64,000 nt of DNA from contig JABAKD010000028.1 in assembly GCA_012845835.1 (NCBI GenBank), positions 1,867,501 to 1,931,500 on the forward strand, written 5' to 3'. Shown here one piece after another: positions 50,601-64,000 of this stretch (positions are counted from its first letter, which is position 1; the number at the start of each line of letters is the position of its first letter). This DNA is from Undaria pinnatifida (Eukaryota; Sar; Phaeophyceae; Laminariales; Alariaceae). Below the pieces are notes generated by a model, which did no database searches, was not told the DNA's origin, and saw nothing but the letters and a program-made list of their open reading frames with translations. Both the position numbers and the translations under genes were made by a program.

Positions 50601-51836
50601 ACATTTTTTCTGCGTTGGACGAATTAGGTCGATCCACTCGCGTACCTCCTTGGCTACCCTTTCTGTTCGTGTTGGTTGAGTTACCTTGCTACGTTTACCG
50701 GTATTGTTCCCAGCGCAAACAGGCCTCCCAAGGCGCCACGTTGTTCGCTCGACCAAGTGGTCCTAGCAGCCCCTTAGTTTCAGCGAGCCTTACGGCAACC
50801 TAGCCGCGTTCTTTTTGCCTTACGTGCTATTTTCCATTTTCTTCGGACCTTGGCCACACGGCTACGCGTAATGCCTCCCGGTCATATATACTTTCGAATT
50901 TGGGTGACTTCCCTTTGCGAGCTTTCGAGCAACCGACCCTGTACGGCGAACGAAACCCGTTCGCCCCTCCCTGGGTCCCACAGAGATCGCTCCGGTAATA
51001 TGTTTTCTGTCTTTCCCTTTGTCTTTGCTTCGATTTTGCCTTTATTTGCTATCTTCGGTTCGTGTTCAGGTTTCCTTTTTCGTTTCCAGTTTCGGTTGCT
51101 CTACATAGGTTGCCCCATTCTGGGTTTTCCGTCTTCCTCTATCTTGTTATGGCCTTTCTTTCAACGATCTGTCTTACTAGTGAACGGCCCTGTCCTTGGC
51201 GTTTAGGCCTCATTACGAGGTGTGGGGAAATCTATAGCCTCATGTCTTTGTTTCGAATAGCCGCATGTTCGACCCCTTTCCCGGTCTTTCAGGATGTACT
51301 TTGTCATCGCCCTTCGACCGTCTTGAGGTCTGCATATACGACTATTCAGGATGGGCTAATGTAATAGAGTGTCAGTATAGCTGGCAATAGATTCGGCAAG
51401 ATAGCCCGCAGAGTCGTGGTCTATTGGCCACAAGAAGATTCTCTTAAACGGAGTATTCTGAGTGGAGAAGATAACCCGTACAATTTAGATAGCTTATACC
51501 ACAAGAGCGTTCTCGGTAATGGAACGCTCCTCCTCTGGACAAGATAGAAGTAAGTTAACGCTCATGGGAATATAGAACATCTAGGAGAACATTCCTTGTA
51601 CGTTCCATAGGTAAAGGTCCAGAAGAGAGCACAGCAGCAATGCTGGGGAGAAGCGAACTCTGTGAGCCTCACCCCACCCCCATGCTCTCACTCCTCCTTT
51701 CCTATCTCCTCGAGCTTCTCATAGCTCAATGCCGATAGTAAGAATTCTACACAGAATAACCGGTGCTGTCTCCAAGCGAAGCTGATACCCCTGCGTCCCT
51801 TCCCTCACACCTTCCCGGCACCACGACGCTCCCACA
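47659..51836 (+). mobile_element. Internally deleted Ty3/gypsy chromovirus-type LTR retrotransposon
   Basis: Two LTRs of about 480 bp: 47659-48144 and 51360-51836. Both start TGTAATAGAGTGTCAG and end ...CCACA or ...CCCACA. Flanked by a possible 4-bp duplication agta (47655-47658 and 51837-51840); the right copy is also the first unit of an AGT array, so this is weaker evidence. Inside, only the end of integrase plus the chromodomain-like C-terminus remain. Gag, protease, RT, RNase H, most of integrase and the primer-binding site are missing. 49400-51359 is pyrimidine-rich with no recognisable coding. Now a non-autonomous remnant. Confidence 0.9.
48145..49470 (+). pseudogene. Integrase C-terminus and chromodomain-like region of the LTR element
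   Basis: The frame is open from the first bases after the 5' LTR: EFAPNEIHIGRLPRLPLSVF, the end of the Ty3 integrase core, then a helical segment, then WAWVYNSASTIRQG and LSLNWNGPFKILAVGP (the GPY/F-type module). Around 48840-48960, VLYETHWTGFLSPSWEREL fits a chromodomain with conserved W residues. The frame drifts after about 49080. A third frame carries AHVWYKARDGLWWLGKIA and YIIRFLDDPGPIKIDL (49140-49330), a Tudor-like tail seen in related elements, so one frameshift has occurred. The start codon and catalytic D-D-E of integrase are deleted. Confidence 0.85.
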
Positions 51837-52410
<574 letters not shown>

Positions 52411-55400
52411 TCCAGTATTCCCAACTTGATTGTTTATTGTTGTGTTTGCCAATGCCACTAACAACTCCAACTCCCACCCAATCAGTCAAAATCAATATTA
52501 ATATGGTAGGCTAGCGCAACTACGATAGTAGCAGCATGTATCCTCATAATACATGTCTGCTACCATACGACGCTACCAACAGATAACACGTCAGGGAGCG
52601 CTGTTAGCTAGAGCAAGAGGGCTCAGCTCAGCATGTGAGCTCCAGCTCTGTGTCTTGTTCTCTAGGAGCCCCGGATCCCGGAAGTGGGCAGAATGAAAAA
52701 CGCTTCTCATAATTCCACAAAACTTTCGTGTGATCGTAATGTCATTTTGCTGTGCGTATCTCGTCGCATCGACGCATCGCCTCTGTGATTCACAGACCTC
52801 GTGGGGGTCAGCATGACTTCTGAGGAGTCCGCAGGTATGGTGGTGTCTGGTGTGAGATGTACTGCAATTCGTTTTCCCGTGGCGGGCTTTGTGGGTCAAG
52901 CAAAGGCAGCGTAGATTGCGGCTGTCCAATATCAAATTGTTGCTCTTTCGGTCGATACAGCAGTGGCAATTCTATTAATAGTGGGGTCCTTTCCGCGGGG
53001 TAGTTGGGTGCTGTTCTCGGCAGGTAGTGGCAACTTCGGATAATTTATGTGCGTTCGTGGGCTTATTGCCGGAAATCTTTGTGGATCTTGTGGCCTGCGC
53101 CTGGCAAAGTGAATCGTTTGTAAGCATGGACTCTCCAGCCAGAGTTGACTGTCGACTGCTGTGTTCCCTGTACGACATGGAGACGTTTTCGATCCGATTC
53201 CACCGCATACTGGTGTGTGTACAGTAGCTGAAGTAGGCCCGCAATGCATCGCATATTGGCATGCCATACTGCTTGTATCATACCCTTGGGTACCTGGTAG
53301 GGTGCCTGGTAGTCTGTAGTCTGTATCGTACATATTATACGAGTACGAGTATACAGCAGTATCGATATTAGTGGGTAAATAGGGGGCGCTGTGTGCTGTT
53401 GTAAATACTCTGGCTGGATTGGCCAGCCAGCGATGAATCAGACAACGGCGGTCGCCGGGTTTTTTATCTTGATTCAATTGAGGGTGATTTCTGTGTGCTC
53501 TTGTGACACCGCCTTTACCACACCCGGCACTCCATACTTCCTCCTAGATAATTATGTAGGGATGGATGCGATGAAGGCCTCGTATGTACTGCTGCAGCTA
53601 CACATTGGCGGCAATGGCGTGCGTTGTGGCCTCTTTTCCAAACTGCCACCACCAGCGGTAGCGTGCATATCGGGCAGTAGCACATTGATTAGGGTTCAGG
53701 CGCAACGGGAACTTGAAGGCTTGTTGCGCACAACACGCGCCTCAGGCTTGTCGCCCGGGGGGCCCAGAGGGCTGCCGGATGGTCGCCGGAGGCCGCCCTC
53801 GCATAGGGGCCGCCGGAGACAAACTTTTGCGTTATGTGCATGAGTATACGTCCGATAAACACTAAAAGCCCTTTCGGGGCTTCAGAGGAAAAAGTTGACA
53901 TATTAAACTGTCACACGATGCAATCCTGGCTGGATAGATTAGGTGACGGCGATTTTCAAGCCCAGCTCCAATGCAAGGACCTGTAAGACACGCGCACAAC
54001 TTGCACTGACGTGCGTGTGCTGCATGCGCGCACAGTGATGAGAACGCCTTTAAAGCTTGTTCTATCGCTGTACCGCATGAGCCTCAAAAGAGTTAATACA
54101 TCAAGTCCTTTTAGACATATTAATAGATACTGTTTTTTCGCGATGCCTGCGTGAGCATATGCCCGAAAATCACGTAGCCCAGTACGTTTAGACGCCTTTT
54201 TTTCGTGCCGCACTTTTTTCTCGCCTTCGACGAGAAGACAAGCGCGATATTTTTCCGCAAAGAAGCGATTCCGACCGAAAAATAACGCCCGCGCAACAAC
54301 GCAACAGCTAGTTAATGCGCTGGTACAATATTGTATTGTGCTCACCAACCCTGGCGAAGGCATACGCCGTGTAGGTACAATATTGTATTGTGCTTACCAA
54401 CCCTGGCGAAGGCATACGCCGTGTTTTCTATCGACGTGATGGTGGCAACGACAACAAGTCGATGTTATTGTGCTTACCGCAGTAGTGTCGAACTTGCAGA
54501 TTTTTCTTACGCCACTTGTTGTGCAGTCGGACTCCGTCAGTTGAAAACGCCCTTGTCGACTGGACTCTTTTTCTACTACATTCTTCTGGGCCCTCTTGTT
54601 ATCGCCAGTCGAGTCGAGTTATGGTTTTTGTGCTCTTTCTGGGAGCGGTTGGTGTAAAGGAGTACTGCTGAATGGCAGTCGAAATCGGTTGGAAGCTCTG
54701 TGCTTCGTGCGTTCTCTGCGAGCAACGCATGCTTCGCGCGCGAAGAACCCTCTTGCAAGCGCGTTGGTGGTGCCTGACTTAGCCGTACGCCGCCAAAGAT
54801 ACGTTCGTGGCATTGCACTCCGCCGAGAGCCGCCAAAGCTACAGCAGGCGTAGCCGTTGTTGTCAAAATGACAACGATACCGCGCGCTGCTGCCATCGTG
54901 TGATACACGCTTCTGGCGGGCGAGCTAGGAATGCTCTGCGTTGACTTGCGACGAGAAGCAGCAGCAGTGATGGCAGCCAAGCCAGCGTCGGCGCTGTGCT
55001 GTGATACTGCTGTGTGGTACCTGGTATGGGTGCATGGGCGTGTGAGTGTGTGTTTTGTGGTGGCATGAGAGATGCGATGGGTTCAATTCAAGTTTTCGAT
55101 TGACTTTTGGGACTGGATGTGCCAGTCGAATCGCTCTGTCGAAAAAAGTTGAGTCGAAAAAGCTGTTTTTTGACTGTGTAAGAAAACACGATTCGGGCTT
55201 CAGTCGAAATCGGCCGTTTTCGACTGACAAATCCGACCGTATAAGAATCGATCGTTTCTTGGTTTTGGGTGCGGGGGCGATGAGGACGGTATGGACACCA
55301 CTGCTCGCGTCAGAAACAGGAAGCAGGTGAAGTACCATGCGGCAACGCTCCTACCTACTATAGGTACATTCGGAACCCAGTTTCGTTGCTCCTCACGACG

Positions 55401-55759
55401 CTGGTCGGGTGTTGTCATCCGTTTTGTTGCTGGCCCTGTTTTGCTTAGTGTTCGTTTTTGTCCTGCCGGCTCGTCTCACCCAATGTTTGGTTTTCCTGGG
55501 TACCTCTTCCCTCCCCCCCTGCGTTTCTTTTTGTTAGCTTTCCATTTCTTGCCATTTTTTTTCTTCCTTTTGTGTTTTCCTTCATATTTTTATTTCTTTT
55601 CTTTCTTCGTAGCACGTGGTTTGGTGCTGGCTCGCGTATTTTCCGCCCCCGCACTCCTTGCGCCTTGCATGGCCGAATCACCCGCATTTGAAATGTGTAT
55701 CGTTGTTTTGTAGTTGTGGCCGCATATACTTTTGAGGTATAGCTCGTTTCTCTTAACAG
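52411..55759. other. Gap with no confident gene, upstream of the exchanger
   Basis: Holds several anonymous frames (such as 53391-53843 +) without recognised motifs. There is a direct duplication of about 55 bp at 54325-54422 ('gtacaatattgtattgtgct') and a hairpin near 53866 (aaagccc/gggcttt). Inverted 'cagtcgaaa/tttcgactg' pairs lie near 55200-55227. Upstream exons of the exchanger could be here; a phase-1 exon is required before 55760. Confidence 0.45.
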
Positions 55760-62919
<7,160 letters not shown>

Positions 62920-64000
62920 GTGAGCCTAAAGTCTGAAACGACTGTGTCGGGTGGGTCTGAGCTGACAGGCCATGCGGCGAATCGGCGGGGGGGGTTAGAG
63001 GGGGAGGGGGGTTGGCAAGATTGCGTTAAGGCTATTATTTATAGTTCTAAATCGCTTCAGGGTTTTAGTTTATGTTTTGGCTATTCCACAAACGGCTATC
63101 CTTTCTTGACCGCAGTGGATTGCCCGCGGTGGATTGCCCGTGTTTTTTTTGTCGTGTTTTTGTTTTGCCGCGACGGATAACCTCCGGCTCAAGGAACCGA
63201 CGGCCACGCGCTCACGGTGGTGCCTCCGCACATGTCACCCGTCTCCATCTGGGAAGTCTCGCCATCCTGCTCGCTAAGCTCGGCGAGCAATCCCAGACCA
63301 ACCCTGAAAAGGCTGACATCGTTTGCTCAAAGGGTAAAGTGTCTGCATTCCAGACAATCGCGCCCGGTTTACTGATGCAGTCCAGTATATACTGGTGGCT
63401 GTTTTTGTCTAATCTCAAGCCAAAGATGTACTGATTCAGTGCAGTATACTGACCGCTCGACACAAGTCTCTTATGTTCAAGTCGAAAATGATGAACACGT
63501 ACGACGGTAGTGCTGGCAATCAACACAATTAATCGACATACCAGGGGTGTAGCTTTTTGCGATTGTTTGAACTTAAAGCCAATCACCGAGGTATGGTTAT
63601 TCATTACGCGATTATGCAACTACAGTAATAGTCATGATTAATCAACAGTTACTTGATAGCACTTAAATGATCCACCACAGAATGGCAAAAGTAATAAACT
63701 ATTAAAATCCCACAACGCAGACCTTGTACACGCGAGAAGCTATCGACTCTAAACTAGACATACTATTTTATCATCGCAAGAGACTGCTCTGCCCCCACGG
63801 CGGCGATTCCGAGACGGTCTCTTCGTTCCTGCTCTGCGTGATGTGAGCCGTGATAAGGTGCAGCTCAAAATGGACCGTGAACCGTCGGTGAGGTCTCACG
63901 CCGCGGTTGAAAAGTAGCATATCATGCGAAATTGGGCTTTCTTTTTAGTAGGCGTGCATGTCGCATCAGAAGAAATGCATATTTTTAAAAAGTCGAAATG
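62920..64000. other. Right end of window, no exon found
   Basis: Presumed intron of the exchanger gene. Contains a small palindrome 'ccagtatatactgg' (near 63381). No coding signal recognised. Confidence 0.45.

Noticed and set aside
53391-53843. 150-codon frame as a gene or upstream exchanger exon
   Set aside because: No recognisable domain; the C-terminal half is GC-rich, low-complexity Arg/Gly/Pro.

Overview
This is eukaryotic nuclear DNA: two intron-rich protein genes separated by about 37 kb of repeats and transposable-element remains. Both genes are on the + strand. Their exons join in frame at GT-AG boundaries, and introns run from about 240 bp to 4.6 kb. The dense trinucleotide microsatellites (AGT, TTG, AAC, CAG) and the mix of DIRS-like, Ty3/gypsy chromodomain, RLE-type and LINE-type retroelements, with protein-coding genes full of long introns, suggest a multicellular stramenopile, most likely a brown alga. 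That assignment is inference, not proof.

Layout. 1-3.88 kb: tandem repeats and one coiled-coil reading frame. 3.89-18.85 kb: a complete 12-exon lysosomal-type glucosylceramidase (GH30) gene. It has unusual extras: a His/Asp-Ser-rich N-terminal stalk, an R-type-lectin-like insertion and a minisatellite-encoded array of N-glycosylation sequons. Its largest intron (10.58-15.16 kb) is packed with repeats and tRNA-like SINE heads. 18.85-29.0 kb: repeat land with a near-perfect 1.12-kb inverted duplication (22.27-23.39 and 24.91-26.03 kb) and three copies of a tiny LTR element. 29.3-32.1 kb: a decayed non-LTR retrotransposon with an RLE-type C-terminus. 33.5-38.1 kb: a satellite array split by an inverted copy of the repeat found in the glucosylceramidase intron. 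38.85-40.6 kb (- strand): a gag-like reading frame. 42.5-45.6 kb: a DIRS-like tyrosine-recombinase retroelement, dead. 47.66-51.84 kb: an internally deleted Ty3/gypsy chromovirus with two LTRs. 51.84-52.41 kb: a huge AGT array. 55.76-62.92 kb: an NHE8-like Na+/H+ exchanger gene that runs on past the last recognised exon, with a LINE fragment and degenerate duplicate exons in its introns.

The most notable system is a family of miniature LTR elements (TRIM-like). LTRs are about 84 bp (TGTTATAAGG...CCTTAACA), with a polypurine tract next to the 3' LTR and a tRNA-like T-arm in the interior. Four elements (eight LTRs) occur in the window. Three have perfect 4-bp target duplications (ctgc, gagt, gtag), and two sit in repeat copies whose empty counterparts are elsewhere in the window. 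One (26446-29007) carries about 2.2 kb of foreign cargo encoding an OTU-protease-like motif and Pif1/Helitron-type helicase motifs V-VI. It is either a cargo-carrying TRIM or a Helentron-like element nested in one.
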